This document shows positions 36,086-44,847 of a stretch of 64,000 nt of DNA, in pieces (positions within the stretch are counted from its first letter, which is position 1; each line of letters opens with the position of its first letter). The notes beneath the pieces were generated by a model. It did not search any database. It saw only the letters and a program-made list of their open reading frames with translations, and had not been told where the DNA came from. Both the position numbers and the translations under genes were made by a program. The stretch is from contig NZ_JACHDP010000001.1 in NCBI RefSeq assembly GCF_014201145.1, forward strand, positions 1,240,001 to 1,304,000, in the 5' to 3' direction. This stretch comes from Micromonospora parathelypteridis. Lineage in GTDB: Bacteria > Actinomycetota > Actinomycetes > Mycobacteriales > Micromonosporaceae.

Positions 36086-37123
36086 TCAGCGTGGGTTGGC
36101 GGTACCTGTTACGGCCAGCTCGCCCGGGACCGCATCGTCGAAGGCCGAGGCGGACGCAGCAGCGACGACGGCGGGGCCGGCATGGCCGGCAGCGACGGCA
36201 TTGCCGGCAGCGACGTCGGCAGGGGCGGCGAGGGCCGGGGCGGCGTTCGCGGCCTCGGCGCGGACCCGGTGGGTGCGACGCAGAGCCCGCACGGCTAGCA
36301 CCAGCGCGGCCAACCAGCCGGCGGCCAGCAGTGCGTACACGGCGGGGCCGGCCGGGCCGTCCAGCTCGGCAGAGCGGACCAACGTGCGGGCGTTGGTCAG
36401 CACGATCACGCCGCCGACCGCCGCGCCGAGCAGTTGGGCGGGCACGATACGCACGAGCCAGGCGGCCAGCGGCGCGGCGATGAGACCGCCGACCAGCAGC
36501 GCGGCGACGGTGGGGAGCAGGAAGCCTTCGGTGCCGAGCCCGATCAGGAAGCCGACGCTGGCCGCGCCAGCCACCACGAACTCGGCGGTGTCCACCGAGC
36601 CGATCACCTTGCGTGGCTCCATCCGGCCGGAGACCAGTAGCGCCGGAGTCGCCACCGGCCCCCACCCGCCGCCGCCGGTCGCGTCGACGAAGCCGGCGAC
36701 CAGGCCCAGGGGGCCGAGGAAACGACCACGTAGCCGCCCGCCGACCCGATCGGTACGCAGCGGTCGGGCGAAGCGGACCAGCAGGTACGCGCCGAGCGTG
36801 AAGAGGATGCCGGCCATCCACGGCGCGGCCGACTCGGTGGAGATCGAGCTGAGCAGGGTGGCGCCGGCGAAGGCGCCGATCGCGCCGGGCAGGGCGATGC
36901 GGGTCACCACTCGCCAGTCGACGTTGCCGAACCGCCAGTGCGCGACCCCGGCGGCGAGCGTGGTGCCGATCTCGGCCAGGTGCACCGAGGCCGAGGCGGC
37001 GGCCGGTGCGACCCCGGCGACCAGCAGCAGAGTGGACGAGGTCAGCCCGTACGCCATGCCGAGCGAGCCGTCGATCAACTGCGCGGCGAGCCCGACCAGA
37101 GCGAGGATCAACAGCTTGCGCAC
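36086..37123 (-). CDS. TauE/SafE family sulfite exporter-like permease
   Basis: A 345-residue membrane protein with two inverted TauE/SafE halves. The first repeat has IDGSLGMAYGLTSSTLLL, SVHLAEIGTTLAAG and GALPGAIG-like turns; the second has GFVDATGGGGWGPVATPALL and RKVIGSVDTAEF. Family members move sulfite, sulfonates or other organosulfur anions. The C-terminal ~60 residues are an Ala-rich tail. GTG 37123 has GGGGG five bases upstream and matches family N-termini (VRKLLILAL); ATG 37147 is the alternative. The Rrf2 regulator gene upstream, beyond a repeat array, is its probable controller. Confidence 0.88.
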   Translation of the reverse strand: MRKLLILALVGLAAQLIDGSLGMAYGLTSSTLLLVAGVAPAAASASVHLAEIGTTLAAGVAHWRFGNVDWRVVTRIALPGAIGAFAGATLLSSISTESAAPWMAGILFTLGAYLLVRFARPLRTDRVGGRLRGRFLGPLGLVAGFVDATGGGGWGPVATPALLVSGRMEPRKVIGSVDTAEFVVAGAASVGFLIGLGTEGFLLPTVAALLVGGLIAAPLAAWLVRIVPAQLLGAAVGGVIVLTNARTLVRSAELDGPAGPAVYALLAAGWLAALVLAVRALRRTHRVRAEAANAAPALAAPADVAAGNAVAAGHAGPAVVAAASASAFDDAVPGELAVTGTANPR

Positions 37124-37151
37124 GAGCGCCCCCTGACTTTTCGGCATCTCC

Positions 37152-37168
37152 TATCGACTTGGTCGACA
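37152..37168 (-). promoter_or_regulatory. Palindrome before the TauE/SafE gene
   Basis: TATCGACTTGGTCGACA has perfect TCGAC/GTCGA arms around TTG, directly upstream of the permease start. It could be the operator of the upstream Rrf2 regulator; no second copy was found before the Rrf2 gene itself. Confidence 0.4.
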
Positions 37169-37263
37169 ATGCGGCACCGGCCTGCCGGGGTCAAGCCTCA
37201 GATCGGTGGATGGGACGCCATGATGCGGCTCTCCGCAGCAGCCGCCATCGTGCGGCACGGGTC

Positions 37264-37473
37264 GACGCGGGACCGGAGGACCACCCCGCCACACGAGCGA
37301 CGCGGGACCGGAGGACCACCGCGCCACTCGAGCGACGCAGGACCGGAGGACCACCCCGCCACACGAACGACGCGGGACCGGAGGACCACCCCGCCACACG
37401 AGCGACGCAGGACCGCAGGACCACCGCGCCACACGAGCGACGCGGGACCGGAGGACCACCCCGCCACACGAGC
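37264..37473. repeat. Six 35-bp tandem repeats between rrf2 and the TauE gene
   Basis: Six head-to-tail 35-bp units starting at 37264, 37299, 37334, 37369, 37404 and 37439, plus a short partial copy. Units 1, 4 and 6 are identical; the others differ by one to four bases. There are no spacers. The unit begins GACGCGGGACCGGAGGACCA. Because 35 is not a multiple of three, the array stays open in several frames without being a gene. Apart from this array and the palindrome at 37152, the 377-bp gap 37124-37500 shows nothing. Confidence 0.95.
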
Positions 37474-37500
37474 GACGCGCAGCCCGCGAGGGGCCGACCC

Positions 37501-37965
37501 TCAGATCCAGGCGCGCGGGTCGGCGACCAGCTCGGTGACGCGCGCGGGCAGGGTCCCGGCGGCCACGTCGGCGATGCTGACCAGGTCCAGGATCTCCCGC
37601 TCGCTGGCGCGCAGCGCGATCCAGACTTCCTGGAGGGCGCGGGCCGGGCCGTGGTAGCCGAGCTGCTCCGGGCGCTGCCCGCGTACGTGGGCGAGCGGCC
37701 CGTCGATCACCCGGATCACCTCGGCGAGGGTGATCTCCTCGGCGGGGCGGGCCAGCCAGTAGCCGCCCTCCGGGCCACGCTGGGCGTGCACGATGCCGCC
37801 CCGGCGCAGCTGGAGCAGGATGCTCTCCAGGAACTTCGGCGGGATTTCCTGGGCACGGGCGATCTGGTCGGCCGTGACCGGCCGGCCGCGCCCAGGACCA
37901 CTGGCCGTCGCGGCGAGCTCGGCGGCCGCGCGGAGGGCGTAGTCGACCCGGGCGGAGAGGCGCAT
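37501..37965 (-). CDS. Rrf2 family transcriptional regulator (no Fe-S cysteines)
   Basis: A 154-residue Rrf2 protein: MRLSARVDYALRAAAELA and the winged HTH around ADQIARAQEIPPKFLESILL, with the wing RGGIVHAQRGPEGGYWLARP. It contains no cysteine at all, so it cannot hold the Fe-S cluster of IscR, NsrR or RsrR. In this it is like the sulfur regulator CymR, which works through a partner protein. The next gene on the strand is a TauE/SafE sulfur permease, which supports a sulfur-related role by inference. Start ATG at 37965. Confidence 0.9.
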   Translation of the reverse strand: MRLSARVDYALRAAAELAATASGPGRGRPVTADQIARAQEIPPKFLESILLQLRRGGIVHAQRGPEGGYWLARPAEEITLAEVIRVIDGPLAHVRGQRPEQLGYHGPARALQEVWIALRASEREILDLVSIADVAAGTLPARVTELVADPRAWI

Positions 37966-38221
37966 GCCGGCAAGGTTAGCCGCTGCTCAGTCTGCCGGGC
38001 GGCCGACCCTCTGCCGATCGGGCACGCATCGATGGAAACTCGCGCCATTCGCGCCCGTTCCGGCCGCCGCCGAGGACTAGTGAAGTACCTCATGAACCAC
38101 CGTTTGGTGGGCGCGAAAATGCCAGCATGGAGCGTCCTTATGCTGGGCGGGGGTACGACTGTCAGACCGTTTGAGCGACGCCGGGCAGCATATTGATAAA
38201 CATTGGGGGGAAGGCAACACG

Positions 38222-38890
38222 ATGACCGATATCGCCACACGCACCTGGGATGGCATGACCATCCCGGTGGCCGGCACCTATCTTCTCGATCAGGCGCACA
38301 AGCGGATCGGTTTCCTGTCCCGGCACATGATGGTGAGCCCGGTGCGCGGCGAGTTCGCCGAGGCCACGGCGCAGATCTTCGTGGCGGAGGATCCGCTGCT
38401 CTCCTCGGTGACGGCGACCATCGCGTCGGCGAGCATCACCACCGGAAGCCTCGACCGGGACACGCATTTGAAGAGTGCCGATTTCCTCGACGTGGAGCGC
38501 TATCCCACCCTCGAGTATCGAAGCACCGGCATCAAGTGGCAGGGCAACGAGGACCCCATCTTCCAGTGGGCCCGTCTGCGCAGCCATCGGCTCGGTGGGC
38601 GAGGCCGGAGTCCCATTGTCCCGCCGCAGTCCGACGGCACCCCCGGCCGATTCGTGCTCACCGGTGAGTTGATGGTGAAAGGAATCACCCGGGCTGTCGA
38701 CCTTGAGGTGAATTTCGGTGGCGCCCGCACTGATCCGTACGGGCAGAACATCTTTGGCTTCAGCGCGACGGCCGAAATCAACCGCGAGGACTACGGCCTG
38801 CTCTGGAATGTCATGCTCGAGAGCGGCGGGGTGCTGGTCGGCAAGACGGTGCAGATCGAAATCGCCGGCGAGGCCATCCACCAGGCCTGA
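38222..38890 (+). CDS. YceI family protein
   Basis: A 222-residue YceI lipocalin-like beta-barrel that in relatives binds polyisoprenoid or similar lipids. Family segments are VAGTYLLDQAHKRIGFLSRH, RDTHLKSADFLDVERYPTLEY and LTGELMVKGITRAVDLEV. No signal peptide is seen, unlike many proteobacterial members. A polar insertion of ~30 residues (around SHRLGGRGRSPIVPPQ) lies in the middle of the barrel. ATG 38222 has GGGGGGAAGG seven bases upstream. The leader has two small inverted repeats (38097-38110 and 38122-38146). Confidence 0.9.
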   Translation: MTDIATRTWDGMTIPVAGTYLLDQAHKRIGFLSRHMMVSPVRGEFAEATAQIFVAEDPLLSSVTATIASASITTGSLDRDTHLKSADFLDVERYPTLEYRSTGIKWQGNEDPIFQWARLRSHRLGGRGRSPIVPPQSDGTPGRFVLTGELMVKGITRAVDLEVNFGGARTDPYGQNIFGFSATAEINREDYGLLWNVMLESGGVLVGKTVQIEIAGEAIHQA

Positions 38891-38898
38891 CGGCGCCT

Positions 38899-38946
38899 CA
38901 TCCCCGCCACGACGCGCCCTGTTCGGGTGCGCGCCTGGCGGGGATG
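38899..38946. terminator. Bidirectional terminator between yceI and tesB
   Basis: 11-bp perfect arms CATCCCCGCCA/TGGCGGGGATG (38899-38909, 38936-38946) closing an inner GC stem, between convergent genes. Confidence 0.75.
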
Positions 38947-38956
38947 GTCGACGGTC

Positions 38957-39841
38957 TCAGGCGCCTACCCGGCGAAGCAGACCCTCCTGGACGGCGCTGG
39001 CGATCTGCCGGCCGTCCGTGGTGAACATCCGGCCGGTGGCCAGCCCACGCGCACCGGACGCCGACGGGCTCAAGCAGTCGTAGAGGAACCACTCGTCGGC
39101 GCGGAACGGCCGGTGGAACCAGAGCGCGTGGTCGAGGCTCGCGCCGACCAACCCGCCCGGCCCCCACACCTCGCCGTGCGCGGAGAGCACCGAGTCCAGC
39201 AGGGTGAGGTCCGACGCGTAGGTGAGTGCGCAGGCGTGCAGCAGTGGATCGTCCGGCAGTTTGCCGTCGATCCGCATCCAGACGCGCTGGTGCGGGTCGG
39301 CGGGTCGGTCGCCGGGGCGGACCCAGCCGGGCTCGCCGACGTAGCGCACGTCGATCGGGCGCGGGATCTGACCCCAGATGCCCAGCCGCTCCGGGTAGCG
39401 GGAGAGCCGGTCGGTCATCGTCGGCACGTCCTGCGGCGGTGGCACGTCCAGCGGGGAGGTGGCCTGGTGGTCCAGACCCTCCTCGGCCCGCTGGAACGAC
39501 GCCGACATGAAGAAGATCGGCTTGTCGTGTTGGAGGGCCACCGAGCGGCGCACCGAGAAGGACCGGCCGTCGCGGATGTTCTCCACCTGGTATTCGATCG
39601 GCTCGACCGGGTCGCCGGGGCGGACGAAGTATCCGTGCAGCGAGTGCACGAACCGCTCCGGGTCGACCGTGCGACCGGCGGCGACCAGGGCCTGACCCGC
39701 GACCTGGCCGCCGTACACCCGTTGTGGGCCGACCGGGGGGCTCATCCCCCGGAAGGTCATCTCCCCGGTCGGGTCGAGGTCCAGCACTTCCAGCAGCTGG
39801 TCCACCGCCGCCTGGCCGACCGCGACCCGACCGTCGCTCAC
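38957..39841 (-). CDS. tesB: Acyl-CoA thioesterase II
   Basis: A 294-residue double-hotdog thioesterase that hydrolyses medium and long acyl-CoAs. N-terminal hotdog: RVYGGQVAGQALVAAGRTV and SLHGYFVRPGDPVEPIEY. C-terminal hotdog: LLHACALTYASDLTLLD, then the catalytic Asp of GASLDHALWFHRPFRADEW. The GTG start overlaps the pyk stop as GTGA, so it is translated with pyk; the pyk-tesB order is also found at Rv1617-Rv1618 in M. tuberculosis. Confidence 0.94.
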   Translation of the reverse strand: MSDGRVAVGQAAVDQLLEVLDLDPTGEMTFRGMSPPVGPQRVYGGQVAGQALVAAGRTVDPERFVHSLHGYFVRPGDPVEPIEYQVENIRDGRSFSVRRSVALQHDKPIFFMSASFQRAEEGLDHQATSPLDVPPPQDVPTMTDRLSRYPERLGIWGQIPRPIDVRYVGEPGWVRPGDRPADPHQRVWMRIDGKLPDDPLLHACALTYASDLTLLDSVLSAHGEVWGPGGLVGASLDHALWFHRPFRADEWFLYDCLSPSASGARGLATGRMFTTDGRQIASAVQEGLLRRVGA

Positions 39842-41286
39842 TGCAGCGCCCGCGCCGACGCCGCGTCGACCAACGAGCCGAGCTGGTGGACGCGCAGCGT
39901 GTTGGTCGAGCCGGGGGTGCCGGGCGGGCTGCCCGCCACGATCACCACGTAGTCACCGGGGTTGGCCCGGTTGAGGCCGAGCAGCGCCTGGTCGACCTGG
40001 CGGAACATGTCGTCGGTGTGCTGCACGAACGGCATCAGGAAGGTCTCCACGCCCCAGGTGAGGGCGAGCTGGTCGCGCACCTCGGGGACCGGAGTGAAGG
40101 CCAGCAGCGGCAGGTCGCAGTGCAGGCGGGACAGCCGTCGGACGGTGTCGCCGGTCTGCGAGAAGGCGACGAGCGCCTTGGCGTTGATGGCCCGGGCGAT
40201 CGACGAGGCGGCGACGGTGAGCGCGCCACCGTGGGTACGCGGGTCGTGCTGCAGGCGGGGCACGCCGATCGAGCCGGACTCGGTGGTCGTCACGATCTTG
40301 GCCATGGTGCTGACGGTCAGCACCGGGTACTTGCCGACGCTGGTCTCGCCGGAGAGCATCACCGCGTCCGCGCCGTCGAGCACCGCGTTGGCGACGTCGG
40401 AGGCCTCCGCCCGGGTGGGGCGGGAATTTTCGATCATGGAGTCGAGCATCTGGGTCGCCACGATGACCGGCTTGGCGTTCTCCCGGCACAGCTGCACGGC
40501 GCGCTTCTGCACCAGGGGGACCTGGTCCAGCGGCATCTCGACCCCGAGGTCACCGCGGGCGACCATCACGCCGTCGAAGGCCAGCACGATGGCTTCGAGG
40601 TGCTCCACCGCCTCCGGCTTCTCGACCTTGGCCAGCACCGGCCGGAACACGTTCTCCTCGGCCATGATGCCGTGGACGAGCTTGATGTCCTCGGCCGAGC
40701 GGACGAAGGAGAGCGCGACCAGGTCCACGCCGAGGCCCAGGGAGAAGCGCAGGTCCTCGGCGTCCTTCTCCGACATGGCGGGGACGCTGACCGCCACGTT
40801 GGGCAGCGAGACGCCCTTGTTGTTGGAGACCGGGCCGCCCTCGGTGACCAGGCAGCGGATGTCGTTGCCGGTGACGTCGGTGACCTCGACGGCGACCCGG
40901 CCGTCGTCGATCAGCAGCCGGTCACCGGGCTTCACCTCCTGCGGCAGCTTGCGGTAGGTGCAGGAGACCCGCTCCTTGCTGCCGAGAATGTCGTCACCGG
41001 TGATCACGACCGAGTCGCCGGTGCGCCACTCGTGGGGGCCGTCGGCGAACTTACCGAGCCGGATCTTGGGGCCCTGCAGGTCGGCGAGGACCGCCACGGG
41101 CTTACCTGCCGCCTCGGACGCCTCCCGGACCAGTCGGTAGACCGCCTCGTGGTCGGCGTGGCTGCCGTGGCTGAAGTTGAGCCTCGCCACGTTCATGCCG
41201 GCCTCGACAAGACCCCGGATGCGCTCCGGGGACGAGGTGGCGGGACCCAGAGTGCAGACGATCTTTACGCGGCGTGTCACGCCCAT
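39838..41286 (-). CDS. pyk: Pyruvate kinase
   Basis: A 482-residue glycolytic enzyme making pyruvate and ATP from phosphoenolpyruvate. It starts MGVTRRVKIVCTLGPATSS. The barrel has MNVARLNFSHGSHADH, the active Lys in LAKVEKPEAVEHL, the metal site in VARGDLGVEMPLDQVP, and MLDSMIENSRPTRAEASDVA, all intact. The C-terminal effector domain is complete. ATG 41286 has GGAGAG about ten bases upstream. It is coupled to tesB. The 199-bp space upstream holds its promoter but no clear operator. Confidence 0.97.
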   Translation of the reverse strand: MGVTRRVKIVCTLGPATSSPERIRGLVEAGMNVARLNFSHGSHADHEAVYRLVREASEAAGKPVAVLADLQGPKIRLGKFADGPHEWRTGDSVVITGDDILGSKERVSCTYRKLPQEVKPGDRLLIDDGRVAVEVTDVTGNDIRCLVTEGGPVSNNKGVSLPNVAVSVPAMSEKDAEDLRFSLGLGVDLVALSFVRSAEDIKLVHGIMAEENVFRPVLAKVEKPEAVEHLEAIVLAFDGVMVARGDLGVEMPLDQVPLVQKRAVQLCRENAKPVIVATQMLDSMIENSRPTRAEASDVANAVLDGADAVMLSGETSVGKYPVLTVSTMAKIVTTTESGSIGVPRLQHDPRTHGGALTVAASSIARAINAKALVAFSQTGDTVRRLSRLHCDLPLLAFTPVPEVRDQLALTWGVETFLMPFVQHTDDMFRQVDQALLGLNRANPGDYVVIVAGSPPGTPGSTNTLRVHQLGSLVDAASARALQ

Positions 41287-41485
41287 CAGGCTAGTCTCTC
41301 CTTCAGGTCGGACTCGGGGCCGACCCATTGCAGGCAGCGGAACATGTGTCCAACAACGCGCGGTGCGCGTCGGGCCGGCGGGCGGAACCGCACCGGGAAC
41401 GTTGTGGCGACGGGCAACGGCGACCGCGCGCCGGGAATCGTACGCCTCCGTCGCCGTGCGCTGTCGGGGTGCTCCCGACAGACGC

Positions 41486-42868
41486 TCACCGTGGATGCCC
41501 CGACGGCGGCAGGGTGGGCACCGCGGTGAGCAGGTCACGCGGGTCGTAGTGGCGCTTGGCCCGGCGCAGCCGCGCCCAGTTCGTGCCGTAGGCGAGCCGG
41601 ACCCGGTCGGTCTCCTCCGGGGCGAGCAGGTTGGGGTAACCACCGGGCAGGGCGTGCGGGGCGAGCGCCGCCGAGGTGCGCTCGGCCCACTCCCGGTGCG
41701 GCCCGGTCTGCTCGCCGGGCGCCCAGACCGCGATGATCTCGGTCAGCAGGTGATCTCTACGCAGGCCGAACGCCGTGTCGGCGAGCCGGACCCGGGTGGC
41801 CGCTCCGTGGAAGTGGTGCAGGGCCAGCGCGGAGAACGGCGAGCTGACCTGCCGGGCCGCGTCGACGAGCGCCTCCCCCGCGCCGTCGGTCAGCGCGGGC
41901 AGCCAGCGGGTACGCAGCAGGTAGTGGTTGCCGTCCACCATCCCGCCGTCGAACATCCGCAGCGCGTCCGCGTACGGCATCGGGGCGATCTGGTCGACCA
42001 GCGGGCTGCCCAGCGCGCGCAGCCGCTCCAGCCACGGCAACCCGGCGTCCAGGTCCGGGCCGCTGTAGAACGGGCAGACGAAGACCACGGGCTCACCGGC
42101 CGGGCCGGGCAGGAAACCGGCCATCACGGTCAGCTCGTCCGGGGCCTCGGCGATCAGCGCCCCGTAGCCGCGCAGCACGGCCGGCGCCTCGGCCAGCGCG
42201 AACATGATCATGCCGGCCAGCACGGCGGGCAGCCGGTGCGCGCGGAAGCGCAGCTCGGTGACCACGCCGAGGTTGCCCCCGCCGCCGCGGAGCGCCCAGT
42301 ACAGCTCGGCGTCGTGGCGGGGGTCGGCGGTGACGCGGCGACCGTCGGCGAGGACCACCTCCGCGCCGAGCAGGTTGTCCAAGGTCAGACCGAACCGGCC
42401 GCAGAGCGGGCCGTACCCGCCGGCGAGGGTGAGCCCAGCCATGCCGACGTCGCGGACGACACCCGTCGGCACCACCAGGTCGTGCGGGCGGGCGGCGGCG
42501 AGCAGCTCGGCTGACGTGGCGCCGCCGCCGATGGTGACCGTGGCGTCGTCCGGGTCGACCCGGACGTCGCGCAGCCCGGTCAGGTCGAGCACCAGGCCGC
42601 CGTCGCGCAGCGCCCGACCGGCCCAGTCGTGCCCGCCGGAGCGGACCGAGAGGGGCAGGTGGCACCGGGCGGCGATGCGCACCGCGCCGGCCACCTCGTC
42701 GTCGGTCAGGCATTGGGCGACCAGTACGGGCGTGCGGTCCACCGCGCCGTTCCAGAGCCGGGTGGTGGTGACGAAACCGGGATCGCCCGGCTCGTGCAGT
42801 CGATCGCCGAGCAGGGCGCGCAGCCGGGCGGTGGCCGTCGCGACATCGGGGGTGGCGGCGGAGATCAT
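41486..42868 (-). CDS. FAD-linked oxidase with BBE domain (berberine bridge enzyme-like)
   Basis: A 460-residue PCMH-type FAD enzyme. The FAD domain has LSVRSGGHDWAGRA, whose His is the usual site of covalent 8-alpha attachment, and VTIGGGATSAELLAAA. The position that holds Cys in bicovalent relatives is Val here (PTGVVRDVGMAGL), so single attachment is expected. The C-terminal BBE motif NLLAPEETDRVRLAYGTNWARL is complete. Oxidases of this type act on sugars, alkaloids or polyketides; the substrate is unknown. Start ATG at 42868. Confidence 0.88.
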   Translation of the reverse strand: MISAATPDVATATARLRALLGDRLHEPGDPGFVTTTRLWNGAVDRTPVLVAQCLTDDEVAGAVRIAARCHLPLSVRSGGHDWAGRALRDGGLVLDLTGLRDVRVDPDDATVTIGGGATSAELLAAARPHDLVVPTGVVRDVGMAGLTLAGGYGPLCGRFGLTLDNLLGAEVVLADGRRVTADPRHDAELYWALRGGGGNLGVVTELRFRAHRLPAVLAGMIMFALAEAPAVLRGYGALIAEAPDELTVMAGFLPGPAGEPVVFVCPFYSGPDLDAGLPWLERLRALGSPLVDQIAPMPYADALRMFDGGMVDGNHYLLRTRWLPALTDGAGEALVDAARQVSSPFSALALHHFHGAATRVRLADTAFGLRRDHLLTEIIAVWAPGEQTGPHREWAERTSAALAPHALPGGYPNLLAPEETDRVRLAYGTNWARLRRAKRHYDPRDLLTAVPTLPPSGHPR

Positions 42869-43001
42869 GGCGACTCCTCGACCGGGGCCGACCCAAGGCT
42901 TCCGGGTGCGCCCCGGCGGCGGCCCTCGCTGGGCGCGACCGTAACACCGGCATAGCGCCGAGCGCCGTCGTCATCACGACAGCCGCCGATTGAGCGGCAG
43001 C

Positions 43002-43367
43002 TCAGCTCTCGGTCTTGACCAGCGGAAACTCCAGGGACCCGGCCGGGCACAGGAAGCTCAGCACGTCCACCCGGTAGAGCCCGGCCTGCACCGCCGGGTC
43101 GGCCTCCAGCACGCTGCGGACGTCGTCGACGCTCCCGGTGCGGGCCAGCCCGAAGCCGATCGGCGGCTCCGGGTTGCGGGCCGGCCCGTCGATCGACCCG
43201 GCGACCAGGACGATGCCGCTGCGCTGCAACGCCTGCATGTGCTCGGCGTGCTCCGACTGCAACCGCTGGACGGTCTCGGGGGGCAGGGCCCGTCCGGCCG
43301 CGCCGGGATAGATCACGATGCACTCGTACGTGTCGAGCGCGAAGTTGACCTGCGGCACTCCCGCCAT
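43002..43367 (-). CDS. YciI-like (YCII) domain protein
   Basis: A 121-residue dimeric alpha-beta barrel protein. It starts MAGVPQVNFALDTYECIVIY; the HAEHMQALQRSGIVLVAGSI segment carries the conserved His of YciI-like proteins, and SVDDVRSVLEADP follows. A catalytic role is suspected for the family but not proven. ATG 43367 is preceded by GGAGGGAGC; the upstream frame start at 43421 lacks this. It neighbours the FAD oxidase on the same strand. Confidence 0.85.
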   Translation of the reverse strand: MAGVPQVNFALDTYECIVIYPGAAGRALPPETVQRLQSEHAEHMQALQRSGIVLVAGSIDGPARNPEPPIGFGLARTGSVDDVRSVLEADPAVQAGLYRVDVLSFLCPAGSLEFPLVKTES

Positions 43368-43541
43368 GGGTGCTCCCTCCGCCGTCGCGCCGGCATGCGC
43401 CGGCCCCGGCCAGCGTCGCACGTACGCCCCGGTCGTAGCGGGCGCTTGCGGGCAACTGGCCTCCCCGGGCAGGTGACGTGTCCACGCACACAGTCGGCCG
43501 ACACGCGGTGCGACGACCGGGTTCCGGGGGATGATCTACCC

Positions 43542-44414
43542 ATGGCGACCAACATCAGTGAGCAGCCCGCGAAGGCGTCCGGCACGTACCGGATCGGCGG
43601 GGACGTCACCGTCAACCGCCTCGGTTACGGGGCGATGCAGATCACCGGCCCGGGTGTCTGGGGCGACCCGAAGGACCCGGCGGAGGCGGTGCGGGTGCTG
43701 CGCCGCGCCGTCGAGATGGGCGTGACGTTCATCGACACCGCCGACTCGTACGGGCCGTTCGTCTCGGAGTTGCTGATCCGCGAGGCGCTGCACCCGTACG
43801 CCGAGGACCTGGTCATCGCGACCAAGGCCGGCCTGAGCCGCTCCGGCCCGGGCGACTGGCGTGCGCTGGGCCGCCCCGAGTACCTGCGTCAGCAGTGTGA
43901 GCTGAGCCTGCGCCACCTCGGCCTGGACAGCATCCCGCTGTACCAGCTGCACCGGATCGACCCGAAGGTGCCGCTCGCCGATCAGCTGGGTGAGCTGGCG
44001 TTGTTGCAGCAGGAGGGCAAGATCCAGCACATCGGGCTGTCCGAGGTGAGCGTCGCGCAGATCGAGGAGTCTCGCGCGATCACCACGATCGCCTCCGTGC
44101 AGAACCTCTACAACCTCGCCAACCGCAGTGCCGAGGACGTGCTGGACTACTGCGAGCGCAACGACCTCGCGTTCATCCCGTGGTTCCCGATCGCGACCGG
44201 TGAGCTGGCCCGGCCGGGCGGCCCGCTGGACGCCATCTCCACCGCGCACGGCGCGTCGCCCGCGCAGCTCGCGCTGGCCTGGCTGCTGCGCCGTTCGCCG
44301 GTGATGCTGCCGATCCCCGGTACGTCCTCGGTGGCGCACCTGGAGGAGAACGTGGGCGCGGCCGACGTGCGGCTCACCGACGACGAGTTCGAGGCGCTGG
44401 CCAAGGCGAGCTGA
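43542..44414 (+). CDS. Aldo/keto reductase
   Basis: A 290-residue TIM-barrel NADPH oxidoreductase. The catalytic tetrad is visible: Asp and Tyr in FIDTADSYG, Lys in VIATKAGL, His in YQLHRIDP. Cofactor-binding GTSSVAHLEENVGA is near the C-terminus. It resembles the YdbC/PdxI-type pyridoxal reductase group, but the substrate is uncertain. ATG 43542 is used; the frame is open upstream but overlaps the divergent YciI-like gene. A strong hairpin follows the stop. Confidence 0.9.
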   Translation: MATNISEQPAKASGTYRIGGDVTVNRLGYGAMQITGPGVWGDPKDPAEAVRVLRRAVEMGVTFIDTADSYGPFVSELLIREALHPYAEDLVIATKAGLSRSGPGDWRALGRPEYLRQQCELSLRHLGLDSIPLYQLHRIDPKVPLADQLGELALLQQEGKIQHIGLSEVSVAQIEESRAITTIASVQNLYNLANRSAEDVLDYCERNDLAFIPWFPIATGELARPGGPLDAISTAHGASPAQLALAWLLRRSPVMLPIPGTSSVAHLEENVGAADVRLTDDEFEALAKAS

Positions 44415-44421
44415 CGCGCCA

Positions 44422-44460
44422 GGTTCGGACGCCGTCGGTTCAGCCGGCGGCGTCCGAACC
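44422..44460. terminator. Hairpin at the end of the aldo/keto reductase gene
   Basis: 13-bp perfect arms (44422-44434 and 44448-44460, GGTTCGGACGCCG and its complement). The right arm lies within the last codons of the convergent EACC1-like gene, so one stem serves both genes. Confidence 0.75.
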
Positions 44461-44835
44461 GGGCTCCCGGGCGGCCCGCAGCGCCTCGGTCGCCTGGGCC
44501 AGCAGGCGGGCGGAGTCGGTACGCCCGCTCACCTGCAGCTCCACCTCGGTGTCCCCGGCCTGGATCCGGATGCTGGCCTCGGTGCGCTGCTGGTCGACCC
44601 AGGACTGCAGCAGGTTGAACAGCCCCGGAAGCAGCCCCTGAGCCAGCACCGCGATGATCACCGCGTCGCTGAAGCCGGGCCGTCCCCCGCCACCGCCGCC
44701 GGCCTGGCGGACCACCGGCCGGTACTGCGGGCTGCGGTGGATCCAGTCGAGCAGGGCGACTGGCGGCGGTTGCCGGTGCCGGGGACTGATGGTCAGCCGC
44801 ACCGGCTGGCGCGCGGCGGTGTCGCTGTCGGTCAC
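44440..44835 (-). CDS. EACC1-like effector-associated small membrane protein
   Basis: A 131-residue protein with an N-terminal ~50-residue soluble part (LLDWIHRSPQYRP), a Gly stretch, one hydrophobic helix (AVIIAVLAQGLLPGLFNLL) and a C-terminal beta unit RIQAGDTEVELQVSG plus helix. This layout matches the effector-associated constant component EACC1 described from predicted conflict systems, where it accompanies peptidase-type effectors; the assignment is by pattern. It lies 12 bp behind a large M48 membrane protease gene on the same strand, so the two are probably co-expressed and may act together. Confidence 0.55.
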   Translation of the reverse strand: MTDSDTAARQPVRLTISPRHRQPPPVALLDWIHRSPQYRPVVRQAGGGGGGRPGFSDAVIIAVLAQGLLPGLFNLLQSWVDQQRTEASIRIQAGDTEVELQVSGRTDSARLLAQATEALRAAREPGSDAAG

Positions 44836-44847
44836 TGTCTCCCCCGG

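Noticed and set aside
37264..37473. CRISPR array
   Set aside because: The 35-bp units are directly adjacent with no spacers, and no cas gene is in the window.
41486..42868. Bicovalent flavin attachment in the BBE-like oxidase
   Set aside because: The Cys seen in GPLCGRFGL is not at the attachment position; the corresponding residue in PTGVVRDVG is Val.
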